Shown in pieces: positions 25,437 through 33,608 of a stretch of DNA of 53,132 nucleotides. A program made the position numbers and the translations under genes. Each line of letters starts with the position of its first letter. The stretch's first letter is position 1. The stretch covers positions 1-53,132 of the forward strand of contig JBLIDK010000010.1 in NCBI GenBank assembly GCA_047632595.1. Reading direction: 5' to 3'. The DNA comes from JBLIDK01 sp047632595 (lineage in GTDB: Bacteria > Bacteroidota > Bacteroidia > Sphingobacteriales > Sphingobacteriaceae). The notes beneath the pieces are model-generated. The model was not told the DNA's origin, made no database searches, and worked only from the letters and a program-made list of their open reading frames with translations.

Positions 25437-26909
25437 TTAAGAAGGAGAATAGTTCGGCGCTTCCTTACTAATAACAACATCATGAGGATGACTTTCACGT
25501 ACACCTGCCGTAGTTATCTTCACAAAACGTGCAGTTTTAAGTTCTTCAATAGTTCGTGCGCCACAGTAGCCCATACCGGCTTTTAAGCCACCAACATATT
25601 GGTACATTACTTCATTTAAAGAACCCTTGAACGGAACACGACCCACAATACCTTCAGGAACCAACTTCTTAATATCATCTTCTACATCTTGGAAATAGCG
25701 GTCTTTAGAACCTTGTTGCATGGCTTCAACAGAACCCATACCACGGTATGACTTAAACTTACGGCCTTCAAAAATGATAGTCTCACCAGGAGCTTCATCA
25801 ACTCCAGCAAATAATCCGCCAGCCATAATCGCATCAGCTCCAGCTACAATCGCCTTAGGAATGTCTCCCGTTTGTTTAATGCCACCATCAGCAATAATTG
25901 GAACTCCAGTACCCTTTGCTGCACGAGCACACTCATATATCGCGAAAAGCTGTGGAACACCCACGCCAGCAATAACTCGTGTAGTGCAAATTGATCCCGG
26001 ACCAATACCTACTTTTACTCCATCGGCACCAGCTTCAATAAGTGCTTTGGTAGCTTCAAAAGTGGCAACGTTGCCAGCAATCACTTCCAGCTTAGGAAAC
26101 TTAGATTTTACCAATTTCAGCATGTCAATCACTCCCTTAGAGTGACCGTGTGCAGTGTCAATAGTAATTGCATCTACACCAACATCAACTAAAGCTTGAA
26201 CTCGCTCAATTGTATCTGCAGTTACTCCAACAGCAGCAGCAACACGTAAACGTCCATGCTCGTCTTTATTCGCATTTGGGAAATCTTTAACTTTTTCAAT
26301 ATCTCGGTAAGTAATTAAACCAACAAGCTTATTGCTATCATCTACAACTGGAAGTTTTTCAATTTTATGTTGTTGAAGTATTGCTTTCGCTTGATCTAAA
26401 TTAGTGCCAACAGGAGCTGTAACTAGGTTTTTGCTAGTCATTACCTCGTCAATCAAACGACTTTCATCACGCTCGAAACGTAAATCTCTGTTTGTTAGAA
26501 TTCCAATAAGCTTTCTGTTATCATCAACAATTGGAATTCCACCAATTTTGAATTCCTTCATCACTTGAAGAGCGTCGCTTAGTTTAGCGCCAGCTTTTAA
26601 AGTAACAGGATCTTGAATCATACCACTTTCCGAACGCTTTACTTTACGTACTTGATCGGCCTGAGCGGCAATGCTCATGTTTTTGTGTAAGAAACCCATA
26701 CCGCCGGCTTGTGCAATTGCAATAGCCAACTTATGTTCCGTAACAGTATCCATGGCCGCAGAGACTAATGGAATGTTAATTGAAATGTTTCTTGTGATTT
26801 TTGTTCGTGTACTTACGTCGCGTGGAAGTACTTCAGAATAAGAGGGAACGATGAGTACATCGTCGAATGTTAAGCCTTCAGCTACAAACTTTTTTGGATC
26901 GTTAATCAT
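25437..26909 (-). CDS. guaB: IMP dehydrogenase
   Basis: 490-residue enzyme oxidising IMP to XMP with NAD+, the committed step of GMP synthesis. Start ATG at 26909 (MINDPKKFVAEGLTFDDVLIVPSYSEVLPRDV). A CBS pair lies at residues about 95-205 inserted in the barrel, with catalytic loop GIGPGSICTTRVIAGVGVPQ (Cys near 305), GGIKQTGDIPKA, and YRGMGS. Normal length. It stands alone between rlmF and an FAD oxidoreductase gene. A TTG two codons upstream is unnecessary. A -7 promoter element on this strand lies at 26938-26945. Confidence 0.96.
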   Translation of the reverse strand: MINDPKKFVAEGLTFDDVLIVPSYSEVLPRDVSTRTKITRNISINIPLVSAAMDTVTEHKLAIAIAQAGGMGFLHKNMSIAAQADQVRKVKRSESGMIQDPVTLKAGAKLSDALQVMKEFKIGGIPIVDDNRKLIGILTNRDLRFERDESRLIDEVMTSKNLVTAPVGTNLDQAKAILQQHKIEKLPVVDDSNKLVGLITYRDIEKVKDFPNANKDEHGRLRVAAAVGVTADTIERVQALVDVGVDAITIDTAHGHSKGVIDMLKLVKSKFPKLEVIAGNVATFEATKALIEAGADGVKVGIGPGSICTTRVIAGVGVPQLFAIYECARAAKGTGVPIIADGGIKQTGDIPKAIVAGADAIMAGGLFAGVDEAPGETIIFEGRKFKSYRGMGSVEAMQQGSKDRYFQDVEDDIKKLVPEGIVGRVPFKGSLNEVMYQYVGGLKAGMGYCGARTIEELKTARFVKITTAGVRESHPHDVVISKEAPNYSPS

Positions 26910-26937
26910 ATGCAAATAAGGGTCATTATTTGCGGTG

Positions 26938-26945
26938 CAAAGTTA
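26938..26945 (-). promoter_or_regulatory. guaB -7 promoter element
   Basis: On the minus strand this reads TAACTTTG followed by C, a full match to TAnnTTTG(C). The predicted transcription start near 26933 would leave a 24-nt leader before the ATG at 26909. A -33 TTTG is present but too close (14 bp) to be ideal. Confidence 0.45.
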
Positions 26946-26974
26946 AAGGAGTTGAACTACAAAGTCGAATAAAC

Positions 26975-27994
26975 CTAGTTATTTTTTATTCTACAGTAAT
27001 CTATCTCCTTATCTAAGGTAAAATTATCATCTAATAGTTTCATAATTAACCAAGTAGATAGGGTAGGGCTCTGCAAAACACCCCTTGTTCCTAGTCCGTT
27101 AAAGACCCCTAGTTCATGCATTTTTGGAGCTTTTAGGATAGCCCTTCTGTCATAAGAGGTAGGTCGAACGCCAGAAAAGTGCTCTAAAACTTCGTAATCA
27201 ACCGTAATCATTTTACGCAATTTTGTTTCTAATTCCTTTCGTCCATCTGGTGTTGGCTCTAGACTAATATCCTTCCAATTAAAAGTACTTCCAACCCAAA
27301 ATTGTTGATCTTTAAGAGGAACGATAAATGCTTGTTTTTTAATAATGGAATCTAATTTTAGTTCTGGAATAGAAACAAGCAAAGCTTCTCCCTTTGTAGG
27401 TTTTAATGCTTTTTGATAAGGTTCACTAAGACTAGTTCCCGTACAATCAATTTCCATTGCATTGGTTCCAACTTTATAGGAGCCTAAGCTTAGCTTATTT
27501 TGGGATAGCAAATAATCCTTCCAAGCTTTTAACATAGTTTGAACATCAACCAGTCCACTTTGGTTGATTTTCCCTAAAAAAAAGTTGCCACTTAAGCCTT
27601 TAATTGTTGCAGAAGATTCCCCTGCAGGGGATAAAAAGCTATCCTCTTCAGCGGCTTTTTTATTCCAAAAGTCGAGTTCATCTGGAGTTAAGAGTTTGTG
27701 AAAAGGAGTAGGGTGATAGAATTTGCTTTTTAAAAAGGCTTCAAATTTTGGATAAAATTGAGCGTTGAAGTCGAGAAACTCTGCCGCCCTCCACGAAGGA
27801 ATTAGACGTTTGGGTACTATTGGGTTAAAAACACCTGCAGCAACATGAGAGGCTCCCTTATTGGTTCCTAAATCATAAACATGATAGGGAATGCCCTTAA
27901 GTTCGAGAGAGTAACTAAGAATAGTTCCTGCAATACCTTGACCAATAATGTGAATTGTTTCCAAATGCTTTAAACAAAAAAGTTCTCCATCCAT
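26975..27994 (-). CDS. FAD-dependent oxidoreductase (DadA/glycine-oxidase-like)
   Basis: 339-residue flavoprotein of the DAO superfamily. FAD-binding motif ETIHIIGQGIAGTILSYSLELKG (GxGxxG) near residues 16-38, then GASHVAAGVFNPIVPKR (typical of DadA/ThiO/MnmC-like enzymes), GEALLVSIP, and the C-terminal FSGVRPTSYDRRAILK ... VFNGLGTRGVLQSP (second FAD contact). It probably oxidises an amino acid or amine; the substrate cannot be read. Start taken at ATG 27994; the longer reading begins with TTG at 28006. It lies 46 bp downstream of the DUF3127 gene on the same strand. Confidence 0.85.
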   Translation of the reverse strand: MDGELFCLKHLETIHIIGQGIAGTILSYSLELKGIPYHVYDLGTNKGASHVAAGVFNPIVPKRLIPSWRAAEFLDFNAQFYPKFEAFLKSKFYHPTPFHKLLTPDELDFWNKKAAEEDSFLSPAGESSATIKGLSGNFFLGKINQSGLVDVQTMLKAWKDYLLSQNKLSLGSYKVGTNAMEIDCTGTSLSEPYQKALKPTKGEALLVSIPELKLDSIIKKQAFIVPLKDQQFWVGSTFNWKDISLEPTPDGRKELETKLRKMITVDYEVLEHFSGVRPTSYDRRAILKAPKMHELGVFNGLGTRGVLQSPTLSTWLIMKLLDDNFTLDKEIDYCRIKNN

Positions 27995-28040
27995 CTGCAA
28001 AAGCAAATAAAAGGAGAACCTCAGTTAAATTTTCTTTAAA

Positions 28041-28433
28041 TTAAAATGGCAAAGCTGAATCATCGTCATCGTTTGAAGATGATTGGAAAGCTAAGTCACT
28101 CGCATCTGGAGGAGGTGCTTGTGAATATCCATCTGCTTGCGAAGCAACGGCTTCTAATCTCCAAGCTTCTAGGTTAGTGAAAAACATAGTGTCTCCACCT
28201 TTTTCATATCTACGTCCACGTATGTTGAACATAACTTTTACCTCAGAACCTTTTTCTACTGGATCTAGAATCGAGCATTTATCTTGTGTTACTTGAAACT
28301 TAATTTCATTGGTAAAAATTCTACCGTTAAAATCTTCGCTAGTTTCAACAACAAATTCTCTTTTCTTAAATGTATCATTTACAGCAACTGTATCAAACTT
28401 CTCTATTAATTTACCTGTTAATTCGTAACTCAT
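28041..28433 (-). CDS. DUF3127 protein with SSB-like acidic tip
   Basis: 130-residue protein of the DUF3127 family (OB-like fold predicted): MSYELTGKLIEKFDTVAVNDTFKKREFVVET and KVMFNIRGRRYEKGGDTMFFTNLEAWRLE match the family. After an Ala/Gln/Pro-rich linker it ends in SSNDDDDSALPF, which looks like the acidic C-terminal tip of single-stranded DNA-binding protein (DDDIPF). A nucleic-acid role is plausible but inferred. Starts divergent from the methyltransferase gene, 64 bp apart. Confidence 0.85.
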   Translation of the reverse strand: MSYELTGKLIEKFDTVAVNDTFKKREFVVETSEDFNGRIFTNEIKFQVTQDKCSILDPVEKGSEVKVMFNIRGRRYEKGGDTMFFTNLEAWRLEAVASQADGYSQAPPPDASDLAFQSSSNDDDDSALPF

Positions 28434-28456
28434 CTCTTTATTTTAATTGACTAATG

Positions 28457-28464
28457 TAGCTTTG
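28457..28464 (+). promoter_or_regulatory. Methyltransferase -7 promoter element
   Basis: TAGCTTTG followed by C fits TAnnTTTG(C). The predicted start near 28469 leaves a leader of about 29 nt before ATG 28498, which supports that start over the upstream TTG at 28447. No clear -33 TTG. Confidence 0.4.
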
Positions 28465-28497
28465 CAAGGTATAACCATTTTAGGTACATTTCAATCA

Positions 28498-29223
28498 ATG
28501 TTGATAAATCATTTAAACGACCCACTGGGTCAAGCAGTCTTAGAATACCTTGAAACCACTGTATCTCAAGACATAATTGTAAAAAGCGATTTAGCTGATG
28601 ACGATGTTATTCCGAGTGAGTATCTTTTTCGTTCATTAAAAGAAATGCCAGAAATGGAGCAAGTTGCCTTAAAACATGTAAAAGGTAAAACCTTGGATGT
28701 TGGCGCAGGAGCAGGCGCACATTCCATTTTATTAAAAGATAAAGTAGATCTAAAATCAATTGACGTGAGTCCTGGGTGTGTGGAGGTTTTGCAAAAAAGA
28801 GGCATTACCAATGTTGAACAAGCCGATTTTTTTGAGCTGAAGAACCAAAAATACGATACTATATTAATGCTAATGAATGGTATTGGTATTGTGGGCGACT
28901 TAAAAGGCCTGGATAATTTCTTTAAGCACGTTAAAACCATTTTAGAGCCAGAGGGTCAGATATTATTAGATAGCAGTGATATTCAATATATCTATTTACA
29001 AGACGATGGTTCGATGTTAGTGGACTTGAATTCGGAATATCATGGAATAACAACCTATAATTTGGAATATAAGGGCGTTATTGGTAAACCCTTTTCTTGG
29101 TTATTTGTTGATTTAGATACGTTGGAGAAGGCTGGAAGGAAAAATGGCTACAAAACGGAGGTGATTCATACGGGAAATCATCATGATTTTCTAGTAAAAA
29201 TCACATTGGATTTCCACATCTAA
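28498..29223 (+). CDS. Class I SAM-dependent methyltransferase
   Basis: 241-residue cytosolic enzyme starting at ATG 28498 (MLINHLNDPLGQAVLEYLE). An upstream TTG (28447) would place the start before a good -7 promoter element and is rejected. Motif I is KTLDVGAGAGAHSILLKD (residues about 78-95), motif II IDVSPG, and a later DTILMLMNGIGIVGDL. This belongs to the Methyltransf_11/25 class; the substrate cannot be inferred. Single gene, divergent from DUF3127. Confidence 0.85.
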   Translation: MLINHLNDPLGQAVLEYLETTVSQDIIVKSDLADDDVIPSEYLFRSLKEMPEMEQVALKHVKGKTLDVGAGAGAHSILLKDKVDLKSIDVSPGCVEVLQKRGITNVEQADFFELKNQKYDTILMLMNGIGIVGDLKGLDNFFKHVKTILEPEGQILLDSSDIQYIYLQDDGSMLVDLNSEYHGITTYNLEYKGVIGKPFSWLFVDLDTLEKAGRKNGYKTEVIHTGNHHDFLVKITLDFHI

Positions 29224-29290
29224 ATGTTAATAAAAAACACTTGTCATATTCCACAGTTAAACCAATTGATTAACAAAAAGTTACAATCAC

Positions 29291-29339
29291 TATCAACGGA
29301 TTGTTGATAAGTGACTTTTCGTATACACTTGTTGGTGTA
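29291..29339. promoter_or_regulatory. Paired inverted repeats upstream of nrdB (operator candidates)
   Basis: Two perfect inverted repeats lie 190-240 bp before nrdB: TATCAAC-GGATT-GTTGATA (29291-29309) and TACAC-TTGTTG-GTGTA (29324-29339). Their centres are 31-32 bp apart (about three helical turns). The second resembles the ACAC...GTGT ends of an NrdR box but is shorter. The first contains TTATCAACA (minus strand 29310-29302), one mismatch from a DnaA box. Both readings are tentative. The rest of the 306-bp gap 29224-29529 shows no ORF and could be a long leader. Confidence 0.35.
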
Positions 29340-29529
29340 GTATTATTGTACTAGCAGGCTTACCCACTAAGCTTTTTAATCTGTAAAGCATTAATCAAAG
29401 TGAGGTTCGAAAGTCTCTGTTTTTAACTACGATACAAGATAGAAATTCTAAATTTTGTTAAGCTTTTTCCAAAGGCAGGGTTAAAATCCGATAGGAATAT
29501 ATATTTAATAAAGAAAAACGAAAGTAATC

Positions 29530-30510
29530 ATGAACAACGACCACCTAGAACCAATACTACAAGAAAACCCCGGAAGGTTTGTGCTTTTTCCAATTAAGTA
29601 CTCAGAAATCTGGAATATGTACAAGCAAGCAGAAGCCTCATTTTGGACTGCTGAAGAAATAGACTTACAACAAGATTTAGCTCATTGGGAAACCCTTTCG
29701 GAAGACGAAAAGCATTTTATTAAGCACGTATTAGCATTCTTTGCTGCTAGTGATGGTATCGTAAATGAAAATTTGGTCGTTAATTTCATGACGGATGTTA
29801 CTGTTCCTGAAGCTAGGTGTTTTTATGGCTTTCAAGTAGCTATTGAAAACATTCACGCAGAAACATACAGTTTGTTAATTGATACTTATATTAATGACAA
29901 TGCTGAGAAAACAAGATTGTTTAATGCAATGGAAACCATTCCTGCAGTAAAAGAGAAAGCAGAATGGGCATTACGTTGGATTGATGAATCGGAATGTTTT
30001 GCAGAAAGATTAATTGCATTTGCAGCTGTAGAAGGTATTTTCTTCTCAGGAAGTTTCTGCAGTATTTTCTGGTTAAAGAAAAGAGGTTTGATGCCAGGAT
30101 TAGCATTCTCAAACCAATTAATTAGTAGAGACGAAGGCTTACATTGTGATTTTGCATGTTTATTATATAACATGTTAGATTACAAATTAGATCCAGCGAA
30201 AGTTCAGAAGATTATCTGTGACGCAGTGGATATTGAAAAGAAATTTGTGGTAGAAGCAATACCTGTATCCTTAATTGGAATGAATGCAGAGTTAATGACT
30301 CAGTACATCGAATTTGTTGCAGACAGACTATTAATGTCTCTTGGTCAGCAAAAAATGTATAACACAGAGAACCCATTCTCATGGATGGAAATGATTTCAC
30401 TAGAAGGAAAGACGAACTTCTTCGAAGGAAGAGTAAGTGAATATCAAAAAGCGGGAGTAATGTCGAATGATGCTACTGACAACCAATTTGCAACAGACGA
30501 GGACTTTTAG
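29530..30510 (+). CDS. nrdB: Ribonucleoside-diphosphate reductase class Ia, beta subunit
   Basis: 326-residue R2 subunit carrying the di-iron/tyrosyl radical cofactor. Metal ligands are visible: Asp in EASFWTAEEIDL, Glu in NENLVVNF, Glu/His in IENIHAETY, Glu in VEGIFFSG, and Glu/His in SRDEGLHCDF. The radical Tyr is present in ENIHAETYSLL (E. coli Tyr122 position), so this is not a Phe-type class Ic protein. It ends in an acidic tail (QFATDEDF) that binds R1, like eukaryotic R2. The order nrdB-nrdA with a 26-bp gap indicates one operon. Confidence 0.96.
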   Translation: MNNDHLEPILQENPGRFVLFPIKYSEIWNMYKQAEASFWTAEEIDLQQDLAHWETLSEDEKHFIKHVLAFFAASDGIVNENLVVNFMTDVTVPEARCFYGFQVAIENIHAETYSLLIDTYINDNAEKTRLFNAMETIPAVKEKAEWALRWIDESECFAERLIAFAAVEGIFFSGSFCSIFWLKKRGLMPGLAFSNQLISRDEGLHCDFACLLYNMLDYKLDPAKVQKIICDAVDIEKKFVVEAIPVSLIGMNAELMTQYIEFVADRLLMSLGQQKMYNTENPFSWMEMISLEGKTNFFEGRVSEYQKAGVMSNDATDNQFATDEDF

Positions 30511-30536
30511 ATTAAACCCACAAAAACTTAAAAATT

Positions 30537-33455
30537 ATGTACGTAATTAAGCGAACCGGAAAGAAAGAAGAGCTAAAATTTGATAAAATTACCGCACGTA
30601 TCAACAAATTGTGCTACGGATTAAACCCAGAGCATGTTGATGGCGCAGAAGTGGCACAAAAAGTAATTCAAGGATTATACGACGGTGTTACAACAAGTGA
30701 ACTAGATAACCTAGCTGCAGAAACTGCTGCATCGTTAACAACAAGACATCCAGATTATGCGATTCTTGCTGCTAGAATTGCAGTTTCAAACCTTCACAAG
30801 GGAACAAAGAAATTGTTTTCTGCTACAATGAAGGATTTGCACAACTACATTGATCCTGAAACGAATACACCAGCACCAATGATTGCTGATGATGTGTATA
30901 AAATCATAATGGATAACAAAGACATCTTAGATTCTGCCGTTATCTATGAAAGAGATTATCACTTTGATTTCTTCGGTTTTAAAACATTAGAGCGCGCTTA
31001 CCTTTTAAGAATGAACAAAAAGGTTGTTGAGCGTCCACAACACATGTTTTTAAGAGTGGCTGTTGGTATTCATAAAAACGATATCGAAGCAGCAATTCAA
31101 ACATATGAATTAATGTCTGAGCGTTGGTTTACACATGCTACACCAACCTTATTTAACGCAGGCACACCAAAACCTCAATTATCATCTTGTTTCTTATTAA
31201 CAACTCAAGACGATAGCATCGACGGTATTTTCGATACCTTGAAACAATGTGCTGTAATTTCGCAGTCGGCTGGTGGTATTGGTTTAAGCATTCATAATGT
31301 ACGTGGAACAGGAAGTTACATTAAAGGCACTAACGGTACTTCAAACGGTATTGTTCCAATGCTAAAAGTGTTTAACGATACTGCACGTTATGTAGATCAA
31401 GGTGGTGGTAAGCGTAAAGGTGCTTTCGCTATTTATTTAGAGCCTTGGCATTCAGATATTGAATCGTTCTTAGAACTTAAAAAGAACCACGGTAAAGAAG
31501 AAATGCGTGCGAGAGATTTATTCTACGCTATGTGGGTTTCAGATTTATTCATGAAGCGTGTAAAAGAAAATGGAGATTGGTCTCTTTTCTGCCCGAATGA
31601 AGCTCCAGGTTTAAGCGAATGCTACGGAGAAGAATTTGAAGCACTTTACACTAAATATGAAGCAAATGGCAAAGCTAGAAAAGTAATTAAAGCACAAAAA
31701 CTGTGGTTTGATATTCTAGAGTCTCAAATTGAAACTGGTACGCCTTACATCTTATACAAAGATGCTGCGAACAGAAAATCGAACCAACAAAACTTAGGTA
31801 CGATTAAGTCTTCGAACTTATGTGCTGAAATTATTGAGTATACTTCAAAAGATGAAGTTGCAGTATGTAACCTAGCTTCAATTGCTTTAAACAAGTTTGT
31901 TGTTGATGGAAAGTATGATTTTGATAAGTTATATGATATCACGTATATCGTAACTAAGAACTTAAACAAGATTATTGATGTTAACTACTACCCAATTAAA
32001 GAAGCTGAAAACTCCAACCTACGTCACCGTCCAATTGGAATTGGTGTTCAGGGATTGGCTGATGTTTTCCAACTATTAAAACTGCCATTTGATTGTGATG
32101 AAGCACGTGTTTTAAACAAAAACATCTTCGAAACTATGTACTTTGCTGCAGTTACTGCATCTAAAGACCTAGCGAAGAAAGACGGTGCTTATTCAACTTA
32201 CGAAGGTTCTCCAATGAGCCAAGGTAAAATGCAGTTTGATCTTTGGGGAGTAACTCCAACAGATAGATGGGATTGGGAAAGCTTACGTGCTGAAGTTAAA
32301 GAGCATGGAGTTAGAAACAGTTTATTGATGGCTCTAATGCCAACAGCATCAACTTCACAAATCTTAGGAAACAACGAATGTTTCGAACCATTTACTTCAA
32401 ACATTTATACTCGTAGGGTTCTATCAGGTGAGTTTGTAGTTATCAACAAGCATTTACTAAAAGACCTAATTGATTTAGGAATTTGGAATGAAAACTTGAA
32501 GAACAAGTTAATTGCGATGAACGGATCTGTTCAAGACATTAATGAAATTCCTCAAAACTTAAAAGAAGTTTACAAAACAGCATGGGAAGTGAAGCAAAAA
32601 TCGCTTATCGACATGTCGGCTGATAGAGGTGCATTTATTTGCCAAAGTCAGAGTTTAAACATTTTTATAGCAAACCCTAACTTTAAGAAGTTGTCTTCAA
32701 TGCATTTTTATGGATGGGAGAAAGGCTTAAAGACAGGAACGTATTACTTACGTAGTAAAGCTGCAGCGCAAGCAATTCAGTTTACTGTAGATAAGCAAGC
32801 TTTAAAAGAAGATGTAACAGGTAGAGCATCATCTGTAGCAACAGCAAACATTGGTGCAGGAATGACACCTCCAGTTGCAACTCCAAAGCCAATAGCAACT
32901 ACAGCAGTTCCAAAACCTGAGGTAATTGCAGAAGCAGACGTAGTTGTGAAGCATCCAACGCCACAGTTTTTAACTCAAGATCCAGCAATGGATAATGCAA
33001 GTCCGAAGGCAGTTAGTAGCCCAACGGTTTCTAATGAGTTTAGAGCACCGGTTCAAGAGAATGTAGCGCCAGTTCAAGAAAGAGTTGCTCCTATACAAGC
33101 AGTACCTCAGCCTGAGCAACACGGAGCTCCAGTTCAAGAAAAGTTAGAGTTAGAGCCAACGGGTGTTGAAGATGCAAACAGAAATGTTTACCAAAGCAAG
33201 CCTGAAATCTTAGGAAATACAACCCCACCACCAGTGGTAAGTGAGCAGAATATGGCAGAAAGACCAACTCCTGCTGTAACCACTACCGATGATGGTATTG
33301 ATATAGGAATTGGAGATGAAAATCCATTCAAAGCTGAGAAAGAAAAGAAGCATTTGGAAGAAGAACGTCAACGCATTGAAGAAGAGCAAGAAGCAGCTGA
33401 TGCAATAGCCTGTTCCATCGAAAATGGTTCGGATTGTGAAATGTGTGGAAGCTAA
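30537..33455 (+). CDS. nrdA: Ribonucleoside-diphosphate reductase class Ia, alpha subunit, with long C-terminal linker
   Basis: 972-residue R1 subunit that reduces NDPs to dNDPs. N-terminal ATP-cone (VIKRTGKKEELKFDKITARI, residues 3-90), the catalytic barrel with QLSSCFLL (Cys), NLCAEII (Asn/Cys/Glu at the active site), and MALMPTASTSQILG. The core ends near residue 760. A Pro/Gln/Val/Glu-rich, low-complexity region of about 190 residues then precedes the terminal redox pair in CEMCGS (last six residues) that rereduces the active site. The usual Bacteroidota linker is far shorter. A strong terminator follows. Confidence 0.95.
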   Translation: MYVIKRTGKKEELKFDKITARINKLCYGLNPEHVDGAEVAQKVIQGLYDGVTTSELDNLAAETAASLTTRHPDYAILAARIAVSNLHKGTKKLFSATMKDLHNYIDPETNTPAPMIADDVYKIIMDNKDILDSAVIYERDYHFDFFGFKTLERAYLLRMNKKVVERPQHMFLRVAVGIHKNDIEAAIQTYELMSERWFTHATPTLFNAGTPKPQLSSCFLLTTQDDSIDGIFDTLKQCAVISQSAGGIGLSIHNVRGTGSYIKGTNGTSNGIVPMLKVFNDTARYVDQGGGKRKGAFAIYLEPWHSDIESFLELKKNHGKEEMRARDLFYAMWVSDLFMKRVKENGDWSLFCPNEAPGLSECYGEEFEALYTKYEANGKARKVIKAQKLWFDILESQIETGTPYILYKDAANRKSNQQNLGTIKSSNLCAEIIEYTSKDEVAVCNLASIALNKFVVDGKYDFDKLYDITYIVTKNLNKIIDVNYYPIKEAENSNLRHRPIGIGVQGLADVFQLLKLPFDCDEARVLNKNIFETMYFAAVTASKDLAKKDGAYSTYEGSPMSQGKMQFDLWGVTPTDRWDWESLRAEVKEHGVRNSLLMALMPTASTSQILGNNECFEPFTSNIYTRRVLSGEFVVINKHLLKDLIDLGIWNENLKNKLIAMNGSVQDINEIPQNLKEVYKTAWEVKQKSLIDMSADRGAFICQSQSLNIFIANPNFKKLSSMHFYGWEKGLKTGTYYLRSKAAAQAIQFTVDKQALKEDVTGRASSVATANIGAGMTPPVATPKPIATTAVPKPEVIAEADVVVKHPTPQFLTQDPAMDNASPKAVSSPTVSNEFRAPVQENVAPVQERVAPIQAVPQPEQHGAPVQEKLELEPTGVEDANRNVYQSKPEILGNTTPPPVVSEQNMAERPTPAVTTTDDGIDIGIGDENPFKAEKEKKHLEEERQRIEEEQEAADAIACSIENGSDCEMCGS

Positions 33456-33483
33456 ATATTATCTAATAGTTTGATTAATTAAG

Positions 33484-33511
33484 AAAGGGGTGAGAGATTA
33501 CCTCTTTTTTT
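33484..33511 (+). terminator. Rho-independent terminator after nrdA
   Basis: AAAGGGGT (33484-33491) pairs with ACCTCTTT (33500-33507) with one G-U, an 8-nt loop, and a run of T from 33505 to 33511. It lies 29 bp after the nrdA stop and separates nrdBA from gyrA. Confidence 0.75.
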
Positions 33512-33608
33512 GCGTAAAAAAGTTAATTATTTGAGTGAAAAAGCCTTCTAATCATAGATATTATACCTATTTTTAGCGAGTCTATAGATTATTAAATTAT
33601 ACAGTAAA

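Noticed and set aside
28447..28497. TTG start for the methyltransferase
   Set aside because: A good -7 element at 28457-28464 lies inside the extension, and ATG 28498 fits the family start.
29398..29425. GGTTCGAA resembling a tRNA T-loop in the nrdB leader
   Set aside because: The flanking bases do not form a 5-bp T stem, and no acceptor or anticodon arm is present.
29530..30510. Class Ic (Tyr-less) ribonucleotide reductase
   Set aside because: The radical Tyr is present in ENIHAETYSLL.
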